Shown piece after piece: positions 1-5,996 of a stretch of 6,476 nt of DNA. Positions within the stretch are counted from its first letter, which is position 1; every line of letters begins with the position of its first letter. The notes beneath the pieces are model-generated. The model searched no databases. It was not told the DNA's origin and saw only the letters and a program-made list of their open reading frames with translations. The DNA lies in the NCBI GenBank assembly GCA_043826085.1, contig JBDRQW010000039.1:1-6476 (forward strand), written 5' to 3'. This DNA is from CAXBYZ01 sp043826085. Its GTDB lineage: Bacteria; Patescibacteriota; Microgenomatia; UBA1400; CG1-02-47-37. Both the position numbers and the translations under genes were made by a program.

Positions 1-174
1 GAAGTTATCAAAGAAAATAAAGAAGTAGTTAAAAAAATTAAAGCCGGCAAGAGTAATGCCATCGGTTATTTAGTCGGTCAAGTAATCCAAAAAACCAAAG
101 GCCAAGCCAACCCCAGTCAAGCTCAAAAACAATTACTTTTACACCTTCAAGGTCCAACCTTGAAGGCTAACTAA
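1..174 (+). CDS. gatB: GatB C-terminal fragment (Asp/Glu-tRNA amidotransferase subunit B), 5' end outside window
   Basis: The frame is open from base 1 to a TAA stop at 172-174 and gives 57 residues. They read like the end of the GatB tRNA-binding tail domain: a stretch around KIKAGKSNAIGYLVGQV followed by KTKGQANP matches the family's conserved close (GK..A.G.LVGQVMK.T.G.ANP). GatB, with GatA and GatC, amidates mischarged Glu-tRNA(Gln) or Asp-tRNA(Asn), using ammonia delivered from GatA; the visible tail contacts the tRNA. The last ten residues, HLQGPTLKAN, are odd. Eight of them are encoded by a palindromic repeat (copy 1) also found in the neighbouring transposase gene, so the repeat has probably rewritten the C-terminus. 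The stop overlaps the convergent transposase stop by 4 nt. The identification rests on the short conserved tail only. Confidence 0.85.
   Translation, partial: EVIKENKEVVKKIKAGKSNAIGYLVGQVIQKTKGQANPSQAQKQLLLHLQGPTLKAN
143..166 (+). repeat. Palindromic repeat copy 1, inside the gatB 3' end
   Basis: Arms CCTTCAAGGT (144-153) and ACCTTGAAGG (157-166) are perfect reverse complements around the loop CCA (154-156), preceded by A143. The base at 167 is C where the other three copies have the T that would extend the stem, so this copy has 10-bp arms. It is translated in gatB as LQGPTLK and lies 4 nt downstream of the transposase stop, where the RNA hairpin could also shape the 3' ends of both convergent transcripts. 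No T-run typical of an intrinsic terminator follows on either strand. Confidence 0.9.
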
Positions 175-818
175 TCCAAAATATAATTTTTAATTGGACT
201 TAGATCTTCATCAATTTTTTCTACAAAATCTTTATAGTTTAATATCTTATTTTTTCTCTTAAAATCCCTTAAAACTAACTTTGGCTTTATCCAATTTTGA
301 GAAAAATTGCCCAAATAATTTCCATAACTTGAATACTTATAACCTTCAAGGTTGGACCTTGAAGGTAAAATATTTACTGGATTTCTATGAATATACTTTG
401 ACAAATAAGTTAATTGTTCCTCAGAATCAATTAAAACCGCCTTATAATTTCCTTCAAATAATGGTCCTCGTCTCTTATATCGTTTATTAAAATATAAAGA
501 GTATTTTGTACCCATAGATTTCATAAAATATCTAATTAAATATTTATCTTTTTGAAATAAAAGTATGTGATAATGATTTGGCATTAAACAGTAGGCAGCC
601 AGAGTAATTTGTTCAAAATAATTAAATAATTGTCTAGATGGAGAAACCTTCAAGGTTGGACCTTGAAGGTCTGGTGAAGATAAATAAAATTTTAAATAAA
701 ACAAAAACATTTTATAATCTTTAGCATCTCTAAAAATCTTTTGACCAGCCACACCCCTATTATAGATATGATAAAAAGAGTTTTCTTTATAAACTTTGAC
801 AATATTTTTTACTGGCAT
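171..818 (-). CDS. REP-associated HUH (Y1, IS200-like) transposase, RAYT family
   Basis: This is a 215-residue single-strand DNA transposase of the Y1/TnpA_REP family, which nicks hairpin palindromes through a 5'-phosphotyrosine link. Numbered from ATG 818, it shows the N-terminal strand FYHIYNRG (15-22), the HUH metal motif PNHYH (His82, His84), RRGPLFEGNYKA (about 116-127), the catalytic-tyrosine helix YIHRNPV (Tyr142) and YSSYGNYLG (about 162-170), then a normal C-terminus ending in a TAG stop. All key residues are present, so it looks intact. A longer frame from TTG 872 adds 18 residues, but these are repeat-encoded (YLQGWTLKV) and the family usually begins at MPxxN, so ATG 818 is preferred. 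Two palindromic repeats lie in frame: residues 51-58 (LQGPTLKV), between the first strand and the HUH motif, and 152-159 (PSRSNLEG), just after the catalytic helix. Both are loop positions. Confidence 0.88.
   Translation of the reverse strand: MPVKNIVKVYKENSFYHIYNRGVAGQKIFRDAKDYKMFLFYLKFYLSSPDLQGPTLKVSPSRQLFNYFEQITLAAYCLMPNHYHILLFQKDKYLIRYFMKSMGTKYSLYFNKRYKRRGPLFEGNYKAVLIDSEEQLTYLSKYIHRNPVNILPSRSNLEGYKYSSYGNYLGNFSQNWIKPKLVLRDFKRKNKILNYKDFVEKIDEDLSPIKNYILD
342..366 (-). repeat. Palindromic repeat copy 2, inside the transposase gene
   Basis: This is a perfect 11-bp-arm palindrome with loop TGG on the plus strand (353-355). Read on the coding minus strand, its 24-nt core is identical to copy 1. 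It is translated as PSRSNLEG in a different phase from copy 3, inserting residues 152-159 between the catalytic-tyrosine helix (YIHRNPVNIL) and the YKYSSY segment, a place where relatives have a variable loop. Confidence 0.92.
646..670 (-). repeat. Palindromic repeat copy 3, inside the transposase gene
   Basis: This is the same 25-nt perfect palindrome as copy 2, in the same orientation (loop TGG at 657-659 on the plus strand). It is translated on the minus strand as LQGPTLKV, residues 51-58, after the SSPD turn and before the strand leading to the HUH motif. The peptide matches the one at the GatB C-terminus, so the repeat is read in the same phase in two unrelated proteins. Confidence 0.92.
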
Positions 819-824
819 ACCGGA

Positions 825-830
825 AGTATA
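825..830 (-). promoter_or_regulatory. Putative -10 box of the transposase gene
   Basis: On the minus strand this hexamer is TATACT (5 of 6 to TATAAT), with 6 nt between it and ATG 818. Transcription would then begin at or beside the start codon, the same geometry seen for dnaE. The -35 position (17-nt spacer) falls inside repeat copy 4 and reads TTCAAG, a poor match. No Shine-Dalgarno sequence precedes the ATG. This placement is inferred from sequence alone. Confidence 0.4.
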
Positions 831-831
831 C

Positions 832-856
832 ACCTTCAAGGTCCAACCTTGAAGGT
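832..856 (+). repeat. Palindromic repeat copy 4, between transposase start and dnaE promoter
   Basis: This is a perfect 11-bp-arm palindrome with loop CCA (843-845), in the same orientation as copy 1 and opposite to copies 2 and 3. It sits directly upstream of the putative transposase -10 box and 2 nt before the putative dnaE -35 box, so it separates two divergent promoters. If the TTG at 872 were used, it would encode YLQGWTLKV near the transposase N-terminus. Confidence 0.92.
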
Positions 857-858
857 AC

Positions 859-887
859 TTGTCAAGATTCAATTTTAAAAATAAGAT
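859..887 (+). promoter_or_regulatory. Putative dnaE promoter giving a leaderless mRNA
   Basis: TTGTCA (859-864, 5 of 6 to TTGACA) and TAAGAT (882-887, 4 of 6 to TATAAT) are separated by an ideal 17 nt. The -10 box ends 6 nt before the dnaE ATG, so the expected transcription start coincides with the start codon. The only purine-rich stretch, AGGG at 888-891, is 2 nt from the ATG and too close for a normal ribosome binding site. This supports leaderless initiation, by inference. Confidence 0.55.
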
Positions 888-893
888 AGGGTA

Positions 894-3800
894 ATGTTAG
901 ATTTTGTTCACCTTCATGTTCATACCGAATTTTCACTTTTAGACGGTCTCTCTCATATCGACGATCTTTTAGACAAAGCCAAACTCCAAAAAATGAAATC
1001 CGTTGCCATTACTGATCATGGAGTTATGTACGGCGCCATTAAGTTTTACAACGCCGCCATCAAGGCCGGTATCAAACCAATCATTGGCGTTGAAGCCTAC
1101 ATTACTACCTCAGACCTTGAAGACAAAACTCCAGGTATTCAAAAACAAACTCGCCACCAACTCTTATTAGCCAAGAACCATAAAGGTTATCAAAACCTAA
1201 TGAAATTAACCTCTCTAGCTCACCTTAAAGGTTATTACTATCGTCCTAGAATTGACTATAAAACTTTAGAAAAATACCATGAAGGAATCATAGCCACCTC
1301 ATCGTGCATTCAGGGAATCATTCCTCAACTGATTTTAGAAGGGCAAGATAAAAAAGCCCTAGAACAATGCAAGTATTTTTTAAAACTTTTTAAAAAAGAT
1401 TTTTACCTTGAGCTTCAAAAACATGAAGGCTTAAAAGAGCTTGATCTAGTTAATAAAAAACTCTTAGAATTTTCAAGGCAACTTGGCATTCCCATTATTG
1501 CCACCAATGACGTTCACTATGTTAACCAAGAAGACGCCAAAGCTCAAGATGCTTTGTTAGCCATTCAAACCAAAACTACTTTATCCGATGAAAAAAGAAT
1601 GAGCATGATTGACTCGCCCACTTATTATTTAAAATCAACTGAAGAAATGAGACAGCTTTTTCCGGACTTAAAAGATGCTCTAAAAAATACCTTAGAAATT
1701 AGTGAGAAATGCAACTTAAAAATTGAGACCGGCAAATGGATTCTTCCGGATTTTCCTTTACCCAAAGGTTATAGCGATACCGATAAATACTTTATTGACG
1801 CATCAAACCAAGGCTTAAAACAACGTTTTCAAAAAATCACCAAAGAAATGCAAACCAGGCTAGATTACGAGCTTGACATCATCACAAAAAAAGGTTTTGC
1901 CACTTACTTTTTAATTGTGGCAGACTTTGTTAACTGGTCTAAGAAAAATAAAATTAGAGTAGGTCCCGGTCGTGGCAGTGTGGCTGGTTCCTTGGTTGCT
2001 TATGCTTTAAGAATTACCTCAGTTGACCCCATTTTTCACAATATTCCTTTTGAAAGATTCATGAACCCGCAACGGCCCAGTCCGCCAGATATTGACCTGG
2101 ATTTTGCTGATAATAGAAGAGATGAAGTTATTCAGTATGTAGCCGATAAATATGGCCACGAAAAAGTAGCTCAAATTATTACCTTTGGCACCATGGAAGC
2201 AAGGGGAGCTGTTCGAGATATTGGTCGAGTTTTAGGCATGCCTTATTCAGATCCGGACAAAGTGGCCAAACTCATCCCGGTTGGTTTTAGTATTGAAGAA
2301 GCAGTCGTTAATGTTCCGGAACTACAAGAATTAAACCGCCAAGAAAAATTTAGAGAACTCCTTTCCTTAGCTAAAAAAGTAGAAGGCACTGCTCGTCACG
2401 CCTCGACTCATGCTGCCGGTGTAGTTATTTCAGATAAAGAATTAACCGATTATACGCCAATTCAAATTGAAAATAAGCATAATCGAGTCATTACTCAATA
2501 TGATATGTATTCATTAGATTGTAATGTTTCTCCTGACGCCATTGGTTTACTTAAAATTGACTTTTTGGGTTTAAGAAATTTGACCACTCTTCAAAGTGCC
2601 ATTGATTTTACTTTAAAACACTCCAAAGTTAAAATTGACGTTTCCGAACTTCCTTTAGATGATAAAAAAACTTTTAAATTACTTCGTAGTGGCCATACCG
2701 TTGGTATTTTTCAATTGGAATCAAGCGGCATGAAAAGAGTAGTCAGAAAACTTCAACCATCAAGATTTTCAGATTTAACTGCTATGGTAGCTCTTTACCG
2801 ACCCGGCCCAATGGAGTTAATTGACGACTTTATTTCAGGTAAATTAAAACCGGAAACCATTAAATATCCTCATCAAGATTTAAAACCTGTTTTAGAAGAA
2901 ACCTACGGTATTGCCGTTTACCAAGAGCAAGTTCTTCAAATTGCCAATGTCATGGCCGGTTACACTTTAGGCGAAGCCGATATTTTAAGAAGAGCTATTG
3001 GAAAAAAGAAACGCTCCATCATGGTTAAAGAAAAAGTTAAATTTATTAAACAATCCCTTGAAAAGGGTTATTCCAAAATCATCGCCGAAAAAGTTTGGAG
3101 CTATATTGATAAATTTACCGGCTATGGTTTTAATAAAGCTCACGCTACCGCTTATGCCATGATTGCCTACCAAACCGCCTATATGAAAGCCAACTTTCCG
3201 GTTGAATTTATGGCCGCCCTACTCACCGCCGAGTCGGGAAATCAAGACAAAATCCCCATAGTTATTGAGGATTGTAAAAGACTAAATATTAAAGTTTTAC
3301 CGCCAGATATCAATGAATCTTTAATTGCTTTTAGCATCACTAAAGACAGTAAATCATTAAATAATAAGGCTATTCGTTTCGGTATGTCAGCCGTCAAAAA
3401 TATTGGCGAAGCTGCCATCAAGGCCATTATTAAAGAGCGAAAGAAAAATAAATTTGCCTCTCTAACTGATTTTTGCAGACGAGTCGATCATCAAAAAGCC
3501 AATAAAAAAGTTATTGAAAGTTTAATTTTGGTTGGTGCTTTTGATAAATTTGGTAATCGGGCCCAAATGATTGTCTCTTTAGAGGAGATTAGACAAAAGG
3601 CCTCTGATCATCAAAAAATAAAAAATAGTCCTCAAGTATTTATGTTTCAGGAAGATAAGTCAAAAACCTTAATTCCAAAAGATATTTTTCAAGACGTTGA
3701 TGAATTTACTAAAAATGAGCTTTTAAATTATGAAAAAGAACTATTAGGTTTTTACTTAACAGAACATCCCTTAGCTGATTCTTTAAAAAAAATTAGATCC

Positions 3801-4340
3801 TTAGCCACTCACGAAATTGGAGATTTGGACGGAGATCTTCATATAGATAAAACTGTCACTGTTGGAGGAGTTTTAAAAGCTGTCAAAAAAATTCTAACCA
3901 AAAATAACAATTCTGAAATGGCTTTTGCCACTTTAAACGACGGTTCCGGAGATATTGAATTAGTTATCTTTCCCAAACTATACGCCAAAACTAAAGAATA
4001 TTGGGAAAACGATCAACCAATCTTAGTTACCGGCAAAATCGATTTAAAAGATAGGTTGGCTATGTTAGTTGAGTCAGCTATTAAACCCGCTTCATTAAGA
4101 TCTTCTTTAAATACATTTAAGCTAGTCATCGATCAAAATTCGCCAAAATCAATCTTAGTTGACATTAATCAATTATTATTAGCTAATCAAGGTTCAGATA
4201 AAATAATTATTGAGTTAAAAAATAACGATTTAATTAGTAAAACTATTGATTTACCTTACGCGGTTAACTTTGGAAGTATCAAGTCTAAAATTATTAAAAT
4301 ACTTGAACCTCATAAAGGCCAAGTTTTAAAACTAAAGTAA
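894..4340 (+). CDS. dnaE: DNA polymerase III subunit alpha (replicative C-family polymerase, DnaE type)
   Basis: The protein has 1148 residues, the usual DnaE length, and starts at the conserved MxDFVHLHVHTEFSLLDG. Domains in order: PHP (about 1-280), palm/thumb/fingers with the acid motif PDIDLDF (Asp401, Asp403) and KIDFLGLR (Asp556) as the three catalytic aspartates, the nucleotide-binding VGPGRGSVAGSL (356-367), the fingers region YRPGPM and GYGFNKAHATAYA, tandem HhH around 830-890, a clamp-binding-like QVFMF (914-918), and an OB fold (about 986-1065). The PHP domain keeps all nine metal-ligand positions known from Thermus-type enzymes (His8, His10, Asp17, His42, Glu67, His88, Cys138, Asp206, His208), so intrinsic 3'-5' proofreading is plausible. 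It synthesises the chromosome at the fork with the beta clamp. The stop is 3 nt before pyrG, suggesting one operon. No internal breaks or inserts were seen. Confidence 0.97.
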   Translation: MLDFVHLHVHTEFSLLDGLSHIDDLLDKAKLQKMKSVAITDHGVMYGAIKFYNAAIKAGIKPIIGVEAYITTSDLEDKTPGIQKQTRHQLLLAKNHKGYQNLMKLTSLAHLKGYYYRPRIDYKTLEKYHEGIIATSSCIQGIIPQLILEGQDKKALEQCKYFLKLFKKDFYLELQKHEGLKELDLVNKKLLEFSRQLGIPIIATNDVHYVNQEDAKAQDALLAIQTKTTLSDEKRMSMIDSPTYYLKSTEEMRQLFPDLKDALKNTLEISEKCNLKIETGKWILPDFPLPKGYSDTDKYFIDASNQGLKQRFQKITKEMQTRLDYELDIITKKGFATYFLIVADFVNWSKKNKIRVGPGRGSVAGSLVAYALRITSVDPIFHNIPFERFMNPQRPSPPDIDLDFADNRRDEVIQYVADKYGHEKVAQIITFGTMEARGAVRDIGRVLGMPYSDPDKVAKLIPVGFSIEEAVVNVPELQELNRQEKFRELLSLAKKVEGTARHASTHAAGVVISDKELTDYTPIQIENKHNRVITQYDMYSLDCNVSPDAIGLLKIDFLGLRNLTTLQSAIDFTLKHSKVKIDVSELPLDDKKTFKLLRSGHTVGIFQLESSGMKRVVRKLQPSRFSDLTAMVALYRPGPMELIDDFISGKLKPETIKYPHQDLKPVLEETYGIAVYQEQVLQIANVMAGYTLGEADILRRAIGKKKRSIMVKEKVKFIKQSLEKGYSKIIAEKVWSYIDKFTGYGFNKAHATAYAMIAYQTAYMKANFPVEFMAALLTAESGNQDKIPIVIEDCKRLNIKVLPPDINESLIAFSITKDSKSLNNKAIRFGMSAVKNIGEAAIKAIIKERKKNKFASLTDFCRRVDHQKANKKVIESLILVGAFDKFGNRAQMIVSLEEIRQKASDHQKIKNSPQVFMFQEDKSKTLIPKDIFQDVDEFTKNELLNYEKELLGFYLTEHPLADSLKKIRSLATHEIGDLDGDLHIDKTVTVGGVLKAVKKILTKNNNSEMAFATLNDGSGDIELVIFPKLYAKTKEYWENDQPILVTGKIDLKDRLAMLVESAIKPASLRSSLNTFKLVIDQNSPKSILVDINQLLLANQGSDKIIIELKNNDLISKTIDLPYAVNFGSIKSKIIKILEPHKGQVLKLK

Positions 4341-4343
4341 CTT

Positions 4344-5981
4344 ATGGGAAAAACTAAATACATATTTGTTTCTGGTGGTGTTTTATCTGGTCTTGGAAAA
4401 GGCCTGATTACCGCCTCAACTTCTCTGCTTTTAAAAAACCATGGTTTAAAAGTTACTCCAATTAAATGTGAAAACTATCTTAACCTTGACTCCGGTCTCA
4501 TTAATCCAATTGAGCACGGCGATCCTTTTTTATGCGAAGACGGAACTGAAACAGATATGGACATCGGAACTTATGAAAAGTTTTTAAACGAAGATTTAAC
4601 CAAAGATAGTTTTATTACCATGGGTCAGATATATAAGTCCGTTATAGATAAAGAAAGAAACTTTGAGTACAAAGGCGAAGATGTTGAAGCTGTTCCCCAT
4701 GTAACCGATGAAATAATCAATAGAATAAAAAAACTGGCTTTAAAAAACAAGTCAGATGTAGTGGTAATTGAACTCGGCGGTACTGTTGGCGAGTATCAAA
4801 ATGCTCTTTACTACGAAGCCTCCAGAATCATGAAGTTAAGAGACAAAGACACTGTAATTCACATTCATGTTTCTTACTTGCCAACGCCGCCCCACTTAGG
4901 TGAACCCAAAACCAAACCAACTCAACTTTCAGTCAAGCTTTTAAATGGCATGGGCATACAACCGGACATAATAATAGCTAGGGCCGTTTCATATATAGAC
5001 GAAAGAAGAAGAGAGCGGTTTGCTTTATTTTGTAATGTTGATCCGGAAAGCATTATCTCAGCCCAGGACTTAAAAAACATCTACGAACTTCCATTAATTT
5101 TAGAAAAACAAAACTTTTCAAACATTCTTTTAAAAAAATTAAAAATTAAAACGAAAAAACTTAATATAACTAAATGGAAAAAATTAGTTCAATTAATTAA
5201 AGTGCCAAAAAAGCATCAAATTACTCTCGCCATTGTAGGTAAATATTTTTCAACCGGGGATTATCACCTCAAAGACTCTTATGCTGCTCTTTTTGATGCT
5301 ATTAATCATGCTTCTTGGTCAAATAACACTACAATTAATATCAAAGAAATAAACTCACAAAAATCACCAAAAGAAATTCTCAAAAATTTAAAAGAAGTTG
5401 ATGGTATTATTGTCCCCATTGGTTGGGGAGAGCGAGGAGTAGATGGCATGCTAACCGCCATTAACTTTGCCAGAACCAAAAAAATTCCCTATTTAGGGCT
5501 TTGTTTTGGTATGCAACTGGCTGTAGTTGAATTTGCCAGAAATGTTGCTGGTCTAGCTAAAGCTCACACTACAGAAGTAGATCCAAAAACAAAGTATCCT
5601 GTAATTCACATTATTCCGGATCAAATTAGAAATTTAAAATCACGAGCTTATGGCGGTACTATGAGGCTAGGTTCTTGGGATTGCAAAGTAAAAGAAAATA
5701 CTCTTGCTTACCAATGTTACCGAAAAACCGATATTTCCGAAAGACACCGTCATCGTTACGAATTTAATCAAGATTATTTAGAACACCTTACATCAAAAGG
5801 TCTAATTATCTCAGGAAAGTCAAAAAAGGAAAACTTAGTTGAAATTATTGAACTAAGTAAAAAAGATCATCCATTTTTTATTGGTACTCAGGGGCATCCA
5901 GAGTATAAATCAAGACCTCTAAATCCTCATCCAATCTTTTTAGAATTTATAAAAGCTTGCATAAAAAACAAGAAAATGTGA
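4344..5981 (+). CDS. pyrG: CTP synthase (glutamine-hydrolysing), divergent form
   Basis: The 545 residues make CTP from UTP, ATP and glutamine, the last step of pyrimidine nucleotide synthesis. The N-terminal synthetase domain (about 1-270) has the phosphate loop GGVLSGLGKG (Lys19), Asp71 in TETDMDIG, Glu143 in IELGGTVGE, and KTKPTQ (189-194). The glutaminase domain (about 290-540) has the nucleophile Cys387 in GLCFGMQ, RHRHRYE (467-473), and His518/Glu520 in QGHPEY. Several usually fixed positions differ from the E. coli enzyme: KLDPYINVD is KCENYLNLD here (41-49), GTVGDIE is GTVGEYQ (146-152), and the oxyanion-loop PGGFGYRG is PIGWGERG (358-365). The catalytic set is complete, so it should be active. 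It begins 3 nt after dnaE with no Shine-Dalgarno sequence or good promoter, suggesting cotranscription and reinitiation. The TGA stop lies within the rplS promoter. Confidence 0.97.
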   Translation: MGKTKYIFVSGGVLSGLGKGLITASTSLLLKNHGLKVTPIKCENYLNLDSGLINPIEHGDPFLCEDGTETDMDIGTYEKFLNEDLTKDSFITMGQIYKSVIDKERNFEYKGEDVEAVPHVTDEIINRIKKLALKNKSDVVVIELGGTVGEYQNALYYEASRIMKLRDKDTVIHIHVSYLPTPPHLGEPKTKPTQLSVKLLNGMGIQPDIIIARAVSYIDERRRERFALFCNVDPESIISAQDLKNIYELPLILEKQNFSNILLKKLKIKTKKLNITKWKKLVQLIKVPKKHQITLAIVGKYFSTGDYHLKDSYAALFDAINHASWSNNTTINIKEINSQKSPKEILKNLKEVDGIIVPIGWGERGVDGMLTAINFARTKKIPYLGLCFGMQLAVVEFARNVAGLAKAHTTEVDPKTKYPVIHIIPDQIRNLKSRAYGGTMRLGSWDCKVKENTLAYQCYRKTDISERHRHRYEFNQDYLEHLTSKGLIISGKSKKENLVEIIELSKKDHPFFIGTQGHPEYKSRPLNPHPIFLEFIKACIKNKKM

Positions 5982-5987
5982 TACAAT
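5957..5987 (+). promoter_or_regulatory. Putative extended -10 promoter of rplS, overlapping the pyrG stop
   Basis: TGA-TACAAT (5979-5987) is an extended -10 element (TGn plus 5 of 6 to TATAAT), and its TGA is the pyrG stop codon. TTGCAT at 5957-5962 could be a -35 box, but the spacer is 19 nt. Transcription would start near 5994, 2-4 nt before the rplS ATG, making the message nearly leaderless. A 13-bp perfect dyad, GTGAT-ACA-ATCAC (5978-5990), lies over the -10 box and might be an operator or chance. Confidence 0.6.
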
Positions 5988-5996
5988 CACCCCTAT

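Larger units (their letters stand above)
143..856 (-). mobile_element. Candidate REP/RAYT module: transposase gene bounded and interrupted by four identical palindromes
   Basis: The interval holds one Y1/HUH transposase gene and four copies of a 24-nt palindrome. Copies 1 and 4 bound it in one orientation (loop CCA on the plus strand); copies 2 and 3 lie inside the gene in the other orientation (loop TGG). RAYTs are known to be flanked by REP palindromes that they bind and cleave as single-stranded hairpins, so repeat and gene are plausibly a matched pair. The boundaries given are simply the outer repeats. No target-site duplication, no terminal inverted repeat beyond the palindromes, and no GTAG-type tetranucleotide beside the repeats was seen. 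Whether the whole unit moves, or only the repeats do, cannot be told from this window. Confidence 0.55.

Noticed and set aside
281..490. 69-residue plus-strand frame including NLQGWTLKV
   Set aside because: It is antisense to the intact transposase; the repeat peptide arises only because the palindrome is open on both strands.
143..856. CRISPR array formed by the four repeats
   Set aside because: Start-to-start spacings are irregular (about 199, 304 and 186 nt), orientation alternates, and the intervening DNA is coding.
854..865. Minus-strand TTGACA (860-865) as -35 of the transposase
   Set aside because: A perfect hexamer, but 29 nt from the TATACT box; no suitable -10 lies at 16-18 nt.
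888..896. AGGG as Shine-Dalgarno sequence for dnaE
   Set aside because: Only 2 nt separate it from the ATG, too close for normal ribosome positioning.
2985..3427. Two minus-strand frames of about 60 residues opposite dnaE
   Set aside because: They are antisense to conserved polymerase coding sequence, show no recognisable domain and have no start signals.
4303..4343. Independent pyrG promoter (TTGAAC ... TAAAGT)
   Set aside because: The spacing is about 24 nt and both hexamers are weak; cotranscription with dnaE across a 3-nt gap is simpler.
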